Source: Nemopilema nomurai
Taxonomy: Eukaryota; Cnidaria; Scyphozoa; Rhizostomeae; Rhizostomatidae
Direction of reading: 5' to 3'
Assembly: GCA_003864495.1 (NCBI GenBank)
Contig: ML133503.1
Span: 1,966,638-2,030,637, forward strand
DNA length: 64,000 bases
The translations under genes were made by a program, and so were the position numbers. Below, piece by piece: positions 1-11,344 of the stretch (its first letter is position 1; each line of letters opens with the position of its first letter). Under the pieces are notes generated by a model. That model was not told the DNA's origin. It searched no databases and worked only from the letters and a program-made list of their open reading frames with translations.

Positions 1-2015
1 TGTTCCATCACCATTCATCGCCTTGAAGTGGGGCATAGAGGCGATGAGAAACGTCGTTTCAGGTGCCTTAGGTTGTTGTGTTTTTGTAATCACAATCCCC
101 AGTTCATTGTTTAGTACCGACTATGGCCCCTCGGTCAGTACAGAAGAACATTGAATAGGTATCGTAGGGCGGTTATGCGATACCAAGTGGGAGAGTTTTT
201 ACCAATAAACCAATAATTTGGAGCAACTACATGTATCATAGTGTCAGTAGCTTGGGTAGTTTGTTTCCTACCTGTTTCGCATGACGGTGTTCCATCACCA
301 TTCATCGCCTTGAAGTGGGGCATAGGGGCGATGAGAAACGTCGTTTCAGGTGCCTTAGGTTGTTGTGTTTTTGTAATCACAATCCCAGTTCATTGTTTAG
401 TACCGACTATGGCCCCTCGGTCAGTACAGAAGAACATTGAATAGGTATCGTGGGACGGTTATGCGATACCAAGTGGGAGAGTTTTTACCAATAAACCAAT
501 AATTTGGAGCAACTACATGTATCATAGTGATCAGTAGTAACTTGGGTAGTTTGTTTCCTACCTGTTTCGCATGACGGTGTTCCATCACCATTCATCGCCT
601 TGAAGTGGGGCATAGAGGCGATGAGAAACGTCGTTTCAGGTGCCTTAGGTTGTTGTGTTTTTGTAATCACAATCCCCAGTTCATTGTTTAGTACCGACTA
701 TGGCCCTCGGTCAGTACAGAAGAACATTGAATAGGTATCGTAGGGCGGTTATGCGATACCAAGTGGGAGAGTTTTTACCAATAAACCAATAATTTGGAGC
801 AACTACATGTATCATAGTGTAGTAGCTTGGGTAGTTTGTTTCCTACCTGTTTCGCATGACGGTGTTCCATCACCATTCATCGCCTTGAAGTGGGGCATAG
901 GGGCGATGAGAAACGTCGTTTCAGGTGCCTTAGGTTGTTGTGTTTTTGTAATCACAATCCCCAGTTCATTGTTTAGTACCGACTATGGCCCCTCGGTCAG
1001 TACAGAAGAACATTGAATAGGTATCGTGGGACGGTTATGCGATACCAAGTGGGAGAGTTTTTACCAATAAACCAATAATTTGGAGCAACTACATGTATCA
1101 TAGTGGTCAGTAGTAACTTGGGTAGTTTGTTTCCTACCTGTTTCGCATGACGGTGTTCCATCACCATTCATCGCCTTGAAGTGGGGCATAGAGGCGATGA
1201 GAAACGTCGTTTCAGGTGCCTTAGGTTGTTGTGTTTTTGTAATCACAATCCCCAGTTCATTGTTTAGTACCGACTATGGCCCCTCGGTCAGTACAGAAGA
1301 ACATTGAATAGGTATCGTAGGGCGGTTATGCGATACCAAGTGGGAGAGTTTTTACCAATAAACCAATAATTTGGAGCAACTACATGTATCATAGTGTAGT
1401 AGCTTGGGTAGTTTGTTTCCTACCTGTTTCGCATGACGGTGTTCCATCACCATTCATCGCCTTGAAGTGGGGCATAGGGGCGATGAGAAACGTCGTTTCA
1501 GGTGCTTTAGGTTGTTGTGTTATTTGTAATCACAGTTCCCCGTTCAACGGTTTAGTATGACCATAGCCCATTGGCTCTGTACGCAGCAGCTTTGAATAGG
1601 CGTATCTCGAACGAGGTCTAGGGATATTCACGGGGACTAACTTCGCAATTTAACCAATAATTTGGAACGACTACAAATAAAATAAAAGATATTTTATTCA
1701 TAATTAGAGTAATGATTAAAGTAATTGTAAATGGTAATTTAAGTAGTTTGTTTCCTACCTGTTTCGCATGACGGTGTTCCATCACCATTCATCACCTTGA
1801 ATTAGGGCATAGGGGTGATGAGAAACGTCGTTTCAGGTGCCTTAGGTTATTGTGTTATTTGTGATCACAGTCCCCCGTTCAACGCTCTAGTATGATCTCA
1901 GCCCATTGGCTCTGTACGCAGTAGCTTTGAATAGGCGTATCTCGAACGAGAGATCCATGGGGAAATGCGATTTTTACAAATTAACCAACGATTAGAAATG
2001 ACTACACCTAGTGTT
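1..2015 (+). repeat. ~290-bp tandem satellite array, unit A
   Basis: The motif GTAGTTTGTTTCC recurs at 256, 546, 831, 1122, 1408 and 1743, giving periods of 290, 285, 291, 286 and 335 bp. Monomers alternate between two types (TCGTAGGGCGG near 165, 737 and 1315; TCGTGGGACGG near 447 and 1024), so the higher-order unit is a dimer of about 576 bp. The last monomers (from about 1500) are divergent and share an extra AT-rich tail. The short ORFs of 60-80 codons inside are by-products of the repeat and not genes. The array is cut by the window start. Its function is unknown. Confidence 0.95.
16..46 (+). other. Conserved hairpin in satellite monomer
   Basis: CATCGCC (16-22) pairs with GGCGATG (40-46) across a 17-nt loop, and the hairpin recurs in every canonical monomer. 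In the divergent monomer the arms are CATCACC (1790-1796) and GGTGATG (1814-1820), a compensatory C-G to T-A type change that keeps the stem. A second potential stem, GGTATCG/CGATACC, lies about 160 bp downstream in canonical monomers only. Confidence 0.6.
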
Positions 2016-2314
2016 ACTGATATGTTTGATTTTCCTTATGCTCCCTCTGTCTTCCGAGGCTAAGGGTTACGTTTCTTCAATTTAAGCATAGTTGGGGATT
2101 CAGGACGACGGTTGGAAAGGGATGCTGAGGCTTTTCAGGACGATTTACAACTTCTTCTAACCTGAGAGAGGTGGTAAGTAGCCAAGAAATTTTTGTTGTT
2201 TTATTCTTTGTAGGCCCCTATCATTGGTAAAGTTGCAAGTAGCTCATGCTTTCAGTTGTCCTCACTCTTCACATGCGTCTTAATTTTTCACTTGTGTTAG
2301 GGTATTTGGATCTT

Positions 2315-2387
2315 GATAAACGCTTTTCAGGTACCTTAGGCTGTTTTTATCCTTAATCACCTTCCTCTTTCAATGTTCAATGCTTAG
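2315..2387 (+). repeat. Degenerate edge monomer of the satellite
   Basis: The stretch with TTTCAGGTACCTTAGGCTG and the following TAATCAC...TTCAATG matches the middle of the satellite monomer (TTTCAGGTGCCTTAGGTTG ... TAATCAC ... TTCAATG) but with many substitutions. It lies outside the regular array. This fits an old array edge that escaped homogenisation. The rest of 2016-2398 shows no gene. Confidence 0.55.
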
Positions 2388-2398
2388 TTTCACGAATC

Positions 2399-2552
2399 AT
2401 GTCATTTCGCAGACAATGGGTTGAGTGGGAAGAGGTTGCAGTTCAGACAATGTTTTGGAACAATCAAAAGAATCAAAAGTACTCTTTCTTATTGCTTGGA
2501 GCCAAGGGAGTCGATGCAAAGACGTTTGAGAGCTATTTGTTTCCTAAACCAG
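2399..2552 (+). CDS. Candidate exon, unrecognised protein (copy A)
   Basis: An ATG-started open frame encodes about 51 codons beginning MSFRRQWVEWEEVAVQ and ends at a plausible splice donor (CCAG|GTACTG). The amino-acid sequence is identical in the three units (2399, 30125, 58754). No family is recognised. The frame also runs on to a stop at 2617 without splicing. The conservation could simply reflect recent duplication. The flanking stretch 2553-3047 holds no supportable gene. Confidence 0.25.
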
Positions 2553-3047
2553 GTACTGATAAGATTTTGGCACTTTTTTACTATAATTCTTGTATATTTA
2601 GCCGTGTCTTTGTTTAATTTCTTTGACTTGAGATCTCCTTCCTTGGATTTATAAAGAAAGACATTGGATATTGAAAGGAAAAGCATTATTTTTGAAACGG
2701 AAAATGTAAAGACATAGATCCATGCTGTTTTGTTATGATGGCGAAAGTTTCAACCTGAAGCTGTGAAAGCCAGTGACATTACAAGGAAGCAATGATTAGT
2801 ACACATTGGTTGTGAACACAGAAAGGCAAAACGAAACCTTCTACACCGTGACCCCGTAAAAAGTCTCGCAAAATCAACTTATTCTTAGAAAGATCTTCTT
2901 CTTTTTATTAAAGCTCTAATCATTTTGCACCTCTTTTCTCTTTAGATGTGGTTGGGTCATTTGAAAAGACGGTATCGTGGCCAGCATATTTAAATAAATA
3001 ACTAGCAACAAGAACGAAAATAGAAAGACTGCATTTGTGGCTAAGGT

Positions 3048-3278
3048 TTGGGAGACCCCATTGGAGAAGAAGACAAAGAGGCTTTTTATCTGTACCAGGT
3101 AAGTCCTGTCTTCTCACTTCTTTATGTTGCAGTTTTGACACGGCAAAAAAGACATTCTACAATCCTGGATGAGATGTTGCGTACGAGGAGCAGTATAAAA
3201 TGTGAACGGCAACAGGGACGCATGCAATGTGCAAAGTTTGCAGATATTGAGCTTGCAAAAAGGAAATCGAGCTTTTAG
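3048..3278 (+). CDS. Candidate coding segment with a 34-nt intron-like insert (copy A)
   Basis: The frame is open from about 3048 to the TAG at 3278 and encodes a basic C-terminal half (TRQKRHSTILDEMLRTRSS...). Inside it, 3099-3132 has a perfect donor GTAAGT, a pyrimidine tract and a terminal CAG, but is only 34 nt long. The downstream part stays open with or without its removal. Both forms are intact in all three units. The protein is not recognised. 3279-3676 holds no gene that I can see. Confidence 0.3.
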   Translation: MGDPIGEEDKEAFYLYQVSPVFSLLYVAVLTRQKRHSTILDEMLRTRSSIKCERQQGRMQCAKFADIELAKRKSSF

Positions 3279-3677
3279 AAGTTGTAACTTACAGGATTAG
3301 CCAAAAAGAATTTAATTGCACAGGGTTGTATGTTATAGCAATTTATGAAACTAGAATTTTGATGTAGTCAGCAACTAGTGGTTTTTTCAATGCTTCAAAA
3401 CTTCACGATTATTCTCTGATTTGATTACATTTTCAAGATATGAATGTCACCAATTTGTAGATCATTTATATTTTGAATTCTTAAGTCCCCACACAACACT
3501 TTCAAGTTTCAAAATCTGGTATTTGTAGTTTATTTGGTATCATTTTCGCAGGAAAATGTGTAGAATCACGAAGAGCTTCATACTATCTTTCGATGGCTTA
3601 GTCTATCTGTAATCTTTTCTTTCCATCAGGATAAAACTCAATTAGTGTTTTTTCTAACCAATTTGTTTTAATTCTAG

Positions 3678-3799
3678 AAAATGTTCCTCACATGGTTGTG
3701 AACGGAAAACAGCCTGTGAAAATTGGCCAACGAAAGACAAGAGACAGAAATGAGAAATTCTGTTCATTAAACGAAGCAAAACACGATCCATGTACATGA
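3678..3799 (+). CDS. Candidate 3' exon, unrecognised (copy A)
   Basis: An acceptor-like TTTTAATTCTAG precedes an open frame of 40 codons (contains NVPHMVVNGKQPVKIGQRKT) ending in TGA at 3797-3799. The same frame is open in B (31402-31523) and C (60033-60154). Composition is hydrophilic and protein-like, but no family is recognised. It could be the last exon of a gene that includes the upstream candidate segments, though I could not confirm splice phases across them. Confidence 0.25.
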
Positions 3800-6076
3800 A
3801 TCAAATTACAACCCTCTACCAATGTGCATACCTCATCCTGGTTTCAACCAAAAAGTAAGAAGTGTTGCTTTGTACTCATTCTATCCCCTTGGTGTCATAG
3901 TGCTTACGGCGAAAATTGTGACTAGAATGCATTTTCGAATGTACCATTCCATCGTCTTGATAAAAAGGTAGCGAAATATGCTTTTAGTTAAGCCAAATAC
4001 CTGCGAGGAGAACTTGATGGCCTATGCGACGGGAACCTGATGATCGATGAGTCATTCCAATTAACGTTAAGTGTGGCAGTCACCTTGAAATCATAGTGAG
4101 AACTATCTTTTAAACAGTAAGAGTTATACTGAAATTTATTGTACCATCAACCTAGGCTTCATTGCTGATGTAAGAATGCTACCTGTATTTGCTCTTCTAT
4201 TGAAATATGCCTATAGCTTTGTGAATTATTTTCATAAAATGCGAAACTAGACTTTCTTTCAACTGGCCTTTTATCAACTCTTTTCAATGCAACAAGCTCT
4301 TGTCAGATAAATATCCGTTGTACTCCATTTATAATTATGGTTAAGAGACATTTAGTAGATTCTTGTGATATGCATTATGATTCTGTCGGAGGAAAGTTCC
4401 ACGCTTCAAGTACGTCTACGCTTCAAGTCAAAAGACTTCAATACTTTTCTTGAAAAACCATCTTGCATTACCTAACAGAAAAACCATCTCGTTTCTCGTA
4501 TTGTGAGACTTTCAGTTAAAAGGATGACTGACGAATGCTTAATTAGACACAAATTTATATTTGCTCTGAGTGGTCGTTATCACAGCCAGCCAATTCTAAC
4601 AAGCAACATCTCTATCTTTAATTAATGATTTAACAGGACTTAGAAATTTAGTTTCGGTGAAAACGTAATTGGAATAGAAAACGAGGTATTTCTCTGAACT
4701 TTCTATTCTTGAGCTTAATTTGAATTCCGTGCCCAAACGATTATCCACTAAAGTCTCTCGCTTTTCCCATTTGATAAGGGCTACCATGGACTATGGGCTA
4801 CAAGGGACTTCAGCTAAGTGTGGGCTAAAGTATCTTATTCCTTTGTGAACAACAATACAAAGAAGATTTGGCCATCTTTTCGTGAAGTTTATTTTGCCAA
4901 TCGCAGAATGATCTGTAAATTCCTGCTTTCCTTACCCTTTTGGAAGAAAATACATTACTTTTAACTTCACTGTCATCATTTTTAGCTCTATCTATTTAGC
5001 TTTAACTGAAAAATATGCTGCCGTAAATCTGTCTGTTTTGGTCCAGACAAGAATCAATGTATAGATGCTCCGTTAATTGTTATGCTAAAGTTTGACATGT
5101 CCCTCTCGAATTACAAAGCTCAGATACGCTAGGAATCGTGTAACCTATTCATTTTGGTTCATTAGTTTGCGGATAAATATAAATACACAACATGAAGACT
5201 TTATAATGAAATTTCGATGTTATTCTAGATTTCCCAACAAGTGTCGTGCTTTGTTCAAACAAATGTGGAACTGTGGTCTCATGTGATTACAGAAAGGTGG
5301 TCACATCAAGGTGACCGCTATCATGGCTTCAAAAAACACAGTCCAGTTGCTCGATCTACTCCTTTTTAGAACAGTGATTGAAGTGGCGGTTTGTTTCAGC
5401 AAGAATTGGTACTCGAATGCATTCAATATAATGTGACAAGAATTTACTGTCTCATGTGTAATTTATGCGGAGGCTTAGATCCGCCCCTGTTTTCCCTACC
5501 ATCAATGAGGGTTCACTTTTCCTTCCAGTACTGATATACCGAAAAGGCAGCAACCGCAACTTTTTCAAAGCATTAACCGCTTCTCTTTCCTGAGTGTGCG
5601 GAAATTTGATTGAATAAACAGCAATTATTGAATAAAGGTATTTGACAAACACTCTATGATATCCATTTCAGTAGAAGGGCAAAAAACAATCAAATGTAAA
5701 AAAACTTGAGCTCAAGACGTTTTGTTCTCGATATAGATTTTTGGTCTTTTCAGTCCATATTATTGCATAAGATTTCTGGAAGATTATGGTTTGCAGAATG
5801 CAACATACAATATAATTTGCTACATAGTACACGAGAAATACCAAAAAGATGTGAATAAATGAAAAGATGTGAATAAATGAAAAGTTGTTTGTAGTTTGAC
5901 AGACAGCATTCTAGTCCTAGTAAAGCGAGTATTGCATTAAAATGCCATCGTCACGCAAGCTATACTTTCCTTAAGATGGTGGTGAAACCGCCAAAGAAAC
6001 GTTTGATTTCTGGCGTTGCTTCTTGACAAACATGGCATTCATGAAGGTCTCTTGACAGTGATGTGGCTGGACCATT
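3800..6076. other. Spacer without supportable genes (copy A)
   Basis: AT-rich sequence with only short, frame-broken ORFs. Its copies are B 31524-33514 and C 60155-62434. The segment 5219-5512 is present in A and C but precisely missing from B. Confidence 0.6.
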
Positions 6077-6301
6077 TTGGTTGGGTGGCGTTTAGAAAAA
6101 AAGTGGCCAACTTTACTTTTCTGTCCAACTTTTTCTCCACAGAAGGTTTCAAGATTTCGAGTCCTGAAGACTAAACCCTACTACTCCAAAATTTTTGCTC
6201 GGGTGCAGGTAGGAGATATGCTGGAAAATGAAGGGGAAGATTGGAACATTGTAATTGACGACAGGTCACGTAGTGTAGTGGAATTGGGTGTGAAAACGCT
6301 C
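6077..6301 (+). CDS. Candidate coding segment, unrecognised (copy A)
   Basis: The C-terminal half (ARVQVGDMLENEGEDWNIV followed by DDRSRSVVEL) is open in A and B even though indels alter the codons just before it. In C a length difference at the same spot throws the frame off. A possible donor lies at GTGCAG|GTAGGAG. The acidic peptide has no recognised relatives. It is probably a decaying exon. Confidence 0.2.
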
Positions 6302-6604
6302 TAATCCTGACAAAAGTGATATAAATCTGTAATTTGGCACAGATGTTCTATTCTATGTTAGATATGACAAAAAAGCCCCATTAATTGGGAATTGGAAACC
6401 CCATATATGGGCGAGCCCCATAGTGGCCAACCGACAACAGGGAATCAAATCTTTTTTTCGCCAAAACTACATAACATGTACATCTTCTGAAAGGGAAATG
6501 CTTTATGTATAACTTTTTAAACATGTTTACCGTTAGTATGTGCAAATATTCAATTAAAAGGTGAAATGAAGAAAAGGCCAAGCGAATATTGAAAAGGCGC
6601 GCAG

Positions 6605-6991
6605 ATAATTATGCAATAAATGGAATGTGTGCCTTCGAGAAAGTGTCAGCGGTGAAGGTAAGGATGAAAGGACTGAAAACACAGACCCGAGTCAGTGAAG
6701 AAAGAGATTTTTCTGACTTGCAAAGGTACGTTTTATCAATTAGTGCTGGTGATACTATGTGATTAAATGTAATAAAGTTTGGAGCATTTTAAGTCGAAAT
6801 GTATTTATGATAGACGTCCATAATAGACGCAGTGTTAACTTCTTCTTTAGCTACTTGAATAATCCCCTATTGGTACAGTCGTGGTTCATTGTGACTGCAG
6901 AAGAATGTTGGTTGATACAAGAAAGGCGTCTACAGCAGATCCTCCAAGAAAGAAGCTACAATCTCTGCCAAAAGTAATTGGAACACCTTGA
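6605..6991 (+). CDS. Two-exon CxxC-protein gene fragment (copy A, internal deletion)
   Basis: Exon 1 (6605-6725) follows GCGCGCAG and ends at the donor CAAAG|GTACGT. Exon 2 (6901-6991) follows GTGACTGCAG and ends in TGA. The splice phases match (AG|A gives Arg). Intact copies encode NGMCALCNDGFEKVSAVKV in exon 1 and KASTADPPRKKLQSLPKV in exon 2. From memory this resembles the N-terminal CxxC module and the following basic linker of a large uncharacterised cnidarian protein family. Copy A has lost 15 bp in frame, removing one Cys of the CxxC pair, so it is likely non-functional here. Confidence 0.4.
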
Positions 6992-7558
6992 ACATTAAAT
7001 GATTTTTCAACCCCTGTTCTATTCCTGCGTTTCCTTTTATGTTGCAACCCCTTCCCCCTAAAACATTGTTGGATCGTTAGGTGAAAGCCATAGCTATATG
7101 TAATTCATCACTTGAGTTTGTAGAGTTATTTTCTTTTGCGCTACACAACATTGTTTGAGGGGCGAGGTGATTCAGCACGCTGCGCGATGCGTAAATTAGA
7201 GCAAGTGTTCCACGACTTTTGCAGAGATTGGAGTATGTTTTCTCTGCTCCACAGTAGCTAAGCGCAAGTGTTCAATTCAGAACTTTGCCTTTATTGTCAA
7301 TACTCATTTCTCAATGGGTGAGCAGAGTTGATGAAAGGGGTACATGCGCCCCTGCTCACATGCAATAATCTCATTTTATATTATTTTTGTCGGGGTAAAG
7401 CCGTAATTCTACTACACTAACAAGCTCCAGGAGTACAACATATTTTGCTAATTCTTTAAATTTTGAAGCAGACATTCGAAACATTTGAAAAATAATTTTG
7501 AATCGGACACTTGTGTTTATCGAATAAGCAAGAGGTAGTCTCACCTTTACCGGTTCCC
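6992..7558. other. Spacer without supportable genes
   Basis: No ORF with protein-like character on the plus strand. In unit B the reverse strand of this stretch happens to be open for 127 codons (34340-34723), but A and C break that frame. Confidence 0.5.
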
Positions 7559-7870
7559 TTAAGTCAAAGTCGTGTCTTTTCTAGGTAGTTTCAAGTACAG
7601 ATAACATTCTACTTCTTCAATTTCTAACAGTTTCTGTCGCATGAAAAGGAATAGCATAACCTTTCTTCGTCGATTTACAGCTGCAATGTGATTCTGGCTG
7701 TCATTCCGTCTCCATTTGCTCGTGCGCACGGGGTTTTCTTTTCTTTCAAATCTTCTTTTGGTTTGCTCAACTGGTGGTCGACCTTTAGTCAGCAAATGTC
7801 TTACTATAAATTCGAAATGATGGAGTTTTACCGGTGTAATTTGCCTCTTTCTAATGGCATTTGGTAACTA
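7559..7870 (-). CDS. Candidate basic-protein exon, minus strand (copy A)
   Basis: The minus-strand frame reads from about 7870 to 7559 and includes QITPVKLHHFEFIVRHLLTK and a Lys/Arg-rich stretch ending AAVNRRRK. B (35015-35248) keeps the frame with a small in-frame difference, which is mild evidence for coding constraint. The hydrophobic-then-basic layout loosely recalls the C-terminal end of piggyBac-type transposases, but the diagnostic cysteines are not visible. The function is not assigned. Confidence 0.25.
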
Positions 7871-9044
7871 GCACAGGCAACAACATCAAATTTTACGCTC
7901 CGTGCGCTACGATTCTTGTCCTGCGCGCAATAGACCCTACTTAGTATTCAAGTGATGATCAAAAGTCCCACCTTATGTTTTAACTAAACTACGAGACAGG
8001 TCTATGGAGCCTTTGGCAAATCGGGCTAAATTGGAGAGTAGAGTGTCGGTCGTAACGCTGGCTGAAGAAGGACAAGAATAATATTCGACAAAATACTTAA
8101 CCAGCAATATATTGTGTTAACTAGCAATACCAGAAATAATTACCGTCGTGGAATATATCAGTTTTTGAGATCTATCTAATAAGCACTGAAGAAATTTTCA
8201 TACACAGGGCCTCTGACTCAAGTTTTGAAGTAGAGGGTGGCCAAATTTGTCTTTAGCCACACCCTTTCTGTACCGCGCCCCAGAGACCTTGCTTGCCGAG
8301 ACAAGCTGCTGGGTCTTCAGTTTAATTTATGCTCTTTTTCAAAAGTTTGGTTTGCTTTTCTTAATAATTATTGACTCATCGTGTGAGAACTTTAGCTTTT
8401 TGGAAAGAAGCAAAATAATACGGGAAGCAAAAAGGTTAATCAAACAACAAGCAAATGTTAACCATATATTTTATGACAATCTGATTTCTTGAAAGTACCA
8501 AATGAATGGTACCACTCTTAATGCAATGACACAATTTGATTCCCTGCGTTACAAAATTCAGCTCATCCTGATTGTAACGAAATCCGTGTAGGTTAAGTGA
8601 ATGTAACTACGAATGTAAGTCAGTCGTGATTCAGGATAAGAGGAATACAGGCGTACAAACCAGGGTCTCTTATTAGCGTTTGTGATATACTTGCATTACA
8701 TATACATTCTGCAGAAATACACGGATTTAAACTGAAGTCAACAATTTGCAAAACGTGGGAGGAAGCAATTAATGGATTCATGTTTCCTTGGGTGCCAGGA
8801 ATGTGTCAAAAATTAAAGTCCAATCTCCTAGATGGTTTTGATAATATTTTGGAAACCCTAGGATGTGGCGTGTACTCGCTTCGTCCTCTAGTTTGTGGTT
8901 AACTTCAGAAAAAGATGCAAAATGCCCTTCAATGGGCACTCAAGCAGTGGTAACAGCAATCAGCAAAAGAATGGCGAGGTTCCATTCCCTATTACTTAAA
9001 TGAAACCTTAAATTTTTTTGCAATTTGCTCAATCTGGTCATTTC
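7871..9044. other. Spacer with small conserved ORFs
   Basis: It holds a 25-codon ORF starting at the ATG at 8004 (MEPLANRAKLESRVSVVTLA...), also present in B at 35456, and an 81-codon frame at 8247-8492 that is identical in B (35699-35944) but lacks an ATG. Neither is recognised. There is no other gene signal. Confidence 0.35.
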
Positions 9045-9170
9045 TGATCAATCAAAACCACTTTTAATGTTAATCCATCAAAACCACTTTAATGTTAATC
9101 CATCCAACCCACTTTTAAAGTTTATCCATCCAACCCACTTTTAAAGTTGATCCATTCAACCCACTTTTAA
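9045..9170 (-). repeat. Minisatellite, ~27-30 bp, inverted orientation (copy A)
   Basis: About four units of the type ATCCATCCAACCCACTTTTA. They are the reverse complement of the minisatellite at 11700-11885, so the two arrays face each other across about 2.5 kb that includes the LINE fragment. The copy in unit B is at 36498-36625. Confidence 0.8.
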
Positions 9171-9664
9171 CACGGTCACTTTTCCATTCAAAGTCGAAGA
9201 AGGCCCCGGTGGGGTCGAGGCAGTGACCAGGCACAAACAGGGATTCCCGGCATCAATGGCATTAGCTGGCATCCGGTCTCTCTCGTGCTCCAGTAATTTT
9301 TGTCGGAGTTATTTTTTTATCTTGTGTTATCTCAAATAAAAATAGCTTGATAATACATGCTACTCTATTTATTCAATAAAGCAATTTTATTTCCACCTGA
9401 GCACCTTGAAGGAAATTAGATCTTTGGTCCACTCGTTGTGGTAATTGGAATAATTGTAACGACAATATAAAAAATAGGTTTGAGCCCTGAAGCCGGAAAG
9501 AGCTGGTAAAGTCTGGCTTTCAGTATGCCATTCTTAGTTAGTATGATCCATCACAGACTAGGTACCTTCGCGTTAAGCTAACAAGTGTCAGCCTATCATG
9601 GGAAGAGGTTTAGCAGGATTTCTGCAAAAAGCTTTTACTTTCGACAAGAACCAATGATGTATTC
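9171..9664. other. Spacer, GC-richer block then AT-rich
   Basis: 9171-9300 is distinctly GC-richer than its surroundings (GGCCCCGGTGGGGTCGAGGC) and directly abuts the inverted minisatellite, which might mark the end of a mobile element. No ORF, tRNA fold or TIR could be supported. Confidence 0.35.
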
Positions 9665-9975
9665 GTGTTAAAGCTCGGATCTCTGCTGAAACTGGTTGCT
9701 TCTAGCAGGAGCCAAGAATCATGCAATGTGTGTTGTATGAGTCCAAGTATCTGTACTTATGGGAACGCTGTCCTAACTGCATACATCCTGAAACGAAGTT
9801 TTTCTTCAGCAAAAGGACAGCAGCAAAAACGAAGTTTTTCCAACCGCTGGACAGTTGCCTTGCGAATTTCCTAGAAGGGACTTCAAACGATGACTTTTAT
9901 GTCAAAGATGTCAAACAGTTTGAAGAAATGTATTTCATTGAACGAGCAGTGAGCTTTTCATTCAGAATATACTAG
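9665..9975 (+). CDS. Candidate exon with CPxC motif, unrecognised (copy A)
   Basis: The frame starting at the ATG at 9721 runs 84 codons (ERCPNCIHPETKFFFSKRTA, then DSCLANFLEGTSNDDFYVKD). An overlapping frame from 9665 is identical in both units. B (37177) has one extra base near 37363, so its frame ends early. The protein is unrecognised. Confidence 0.25.
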
Positions 9976-10165
9976 CATTTACGAACTTTGTTTATTATAA
10001 TGTATTGTAATTTATTATTGTGCTTTTCGTGATCAGATGTAAAGAATCAATGACCCAAAGCTAAGCATTTTTGCAACATATTTAACGTTTTTGGCTTAAA
10101 TAGTTTAATTTGGGTTACTGCAATTTGTAGGACTTGATTTTTTATCTAGACAATGTACATCGAGT

Positions 10166-10593
10166 TTGAAAATTCAGTTTGCTCTGATGAAAATTTTCTC
10201 GAATAATTCAAATTTGGACAAAGTCGAAGAGAAAAGGAGATTTATGAATGATTATCCTGAATGCTTTTCTTCTCCGATGCAAATGTCGGCAATCATGATC
10301 AGAAGGAGGCACATTTGCCTGCCCTTCTTTTCATTTGCCTTGCCATCCGTTTGCAATATATTTCTTCGTCTTCTTTTTCTTCATTCCGCCAGCTCCTGCG
10401 AAGCATGCCAACCGCCGGAGGAGCCTTGAACTTCGTTCTCCATTCACAACTTCATAGGAACATCTTCTATTCACTTGCATCCATTTTACAGACTATGCTA
10501 AAAATTGCAAAGTTTTCAAAGAACTCCTTGCCTCCTTTTTCACATCGTAAACATTTTCACCTCTACTTCTTTTGCTCCTCCGAAGTAGCATAA
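10166..10593 (+). CDS. Overlapping open frames of unknown status (copy A)
   Basis: Two frames overlap here: 10166-10429 (87 codons) and 10261-10593 (110 codons). The second, and the common part of the first, are identical in B (37645-37887 and 37719-38051). The second frame is hydrophobic early and Ser/Phe/His-rich. No domain is recognised. Identity may only reflect recent duplication. Confidence 0.2.
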
Positions 10594-11344
10594 CTGCCAA
10601 TAAATTTTGCAATGCAAGTTAATCAAATTTCGCCGAGTTGCCTACACATTTTACAAAGCCAAAATGTTCCGTGAATTGTTCCAAAGAAATCTGGTACAAT
10701 ATACTGTATATGGGAAGCATTATTGCTATTTCAAATATATTTCAACCTCATACTTGCTACTTAATTTCTTCTGCAACAGTGCGCTGCAAAAATATGCAAT
10801 TCATTCCCAACAACTATTATGATAAAATAAATTATTGTATTAAAGAAATAGACACTTGATGCATTAATTTTTACAAAGTCGATTCTAATATTTCAAAACT
10901 TTGCAGGTTGCACATACATATCTGGCAAAGAATCGACCACAAAATTTTTTGCTACCTGAAACAAAATAATGACATTTACTCATATGGATCTTGATCTCCT
11001 CCTTTTAGATCGTTTCGAGTTGGGCATAAAGGTTTGCGTAAAAGGAATTTACCACTACAGCCTCACAAATAAAGTGAGGTATTGTTCTTGGACTGCACTT
11101 ACAATTTAAAGGCATTTTGACTAAAAGAATACATTTTTTACTTCAGAATGAAAAACTTGCACCAGAAAAAGTTATGACATTTCTTTGGCTGCAATTATTT
11201 TGAATGAAACCTTCCTCATTACCAAAACAAAACAGTTTATTTTAGATGTTAACTATTTATGATAAATATTTCTAATAAGCCTTCCTTAAATATGGTATTT
11301 AGAGGCAAGAAATTTATCCAGTTCACAGCCTTGAAGCCGTCAGT
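10594..11344. other. Spacer without supportable genes
   Basis: AT-rich with short ORFs only. Unit B carries an extra ~19 bp (TAGGCTTTTTTACAAA...) near 38177 that A lacks. Confidence 0.5.

Noticed and set aside
150..215. GGTATCG...CGATACC hairpin considered as a tRNA or snRNA gene
   Set aside because: No cloverleaf, A/B boxes or Sm site. The stem is not kept in divergent monomers.
135..1246. Repeated small ORFs on both strands (for example MITKTQQPKAPETTF) in every satellite monomer
   Set aside because: They are generated by the tandem repeat itself, change ends with monomer indels, and have no start context or partner exons.
9171..9300. GC-rich block considered as a tRNA-derived SINE
   Set aside because: Only a loose B-box-like GGGGTCGAGGC. 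No A box at proper spacing and no poly(A) or target duplication.
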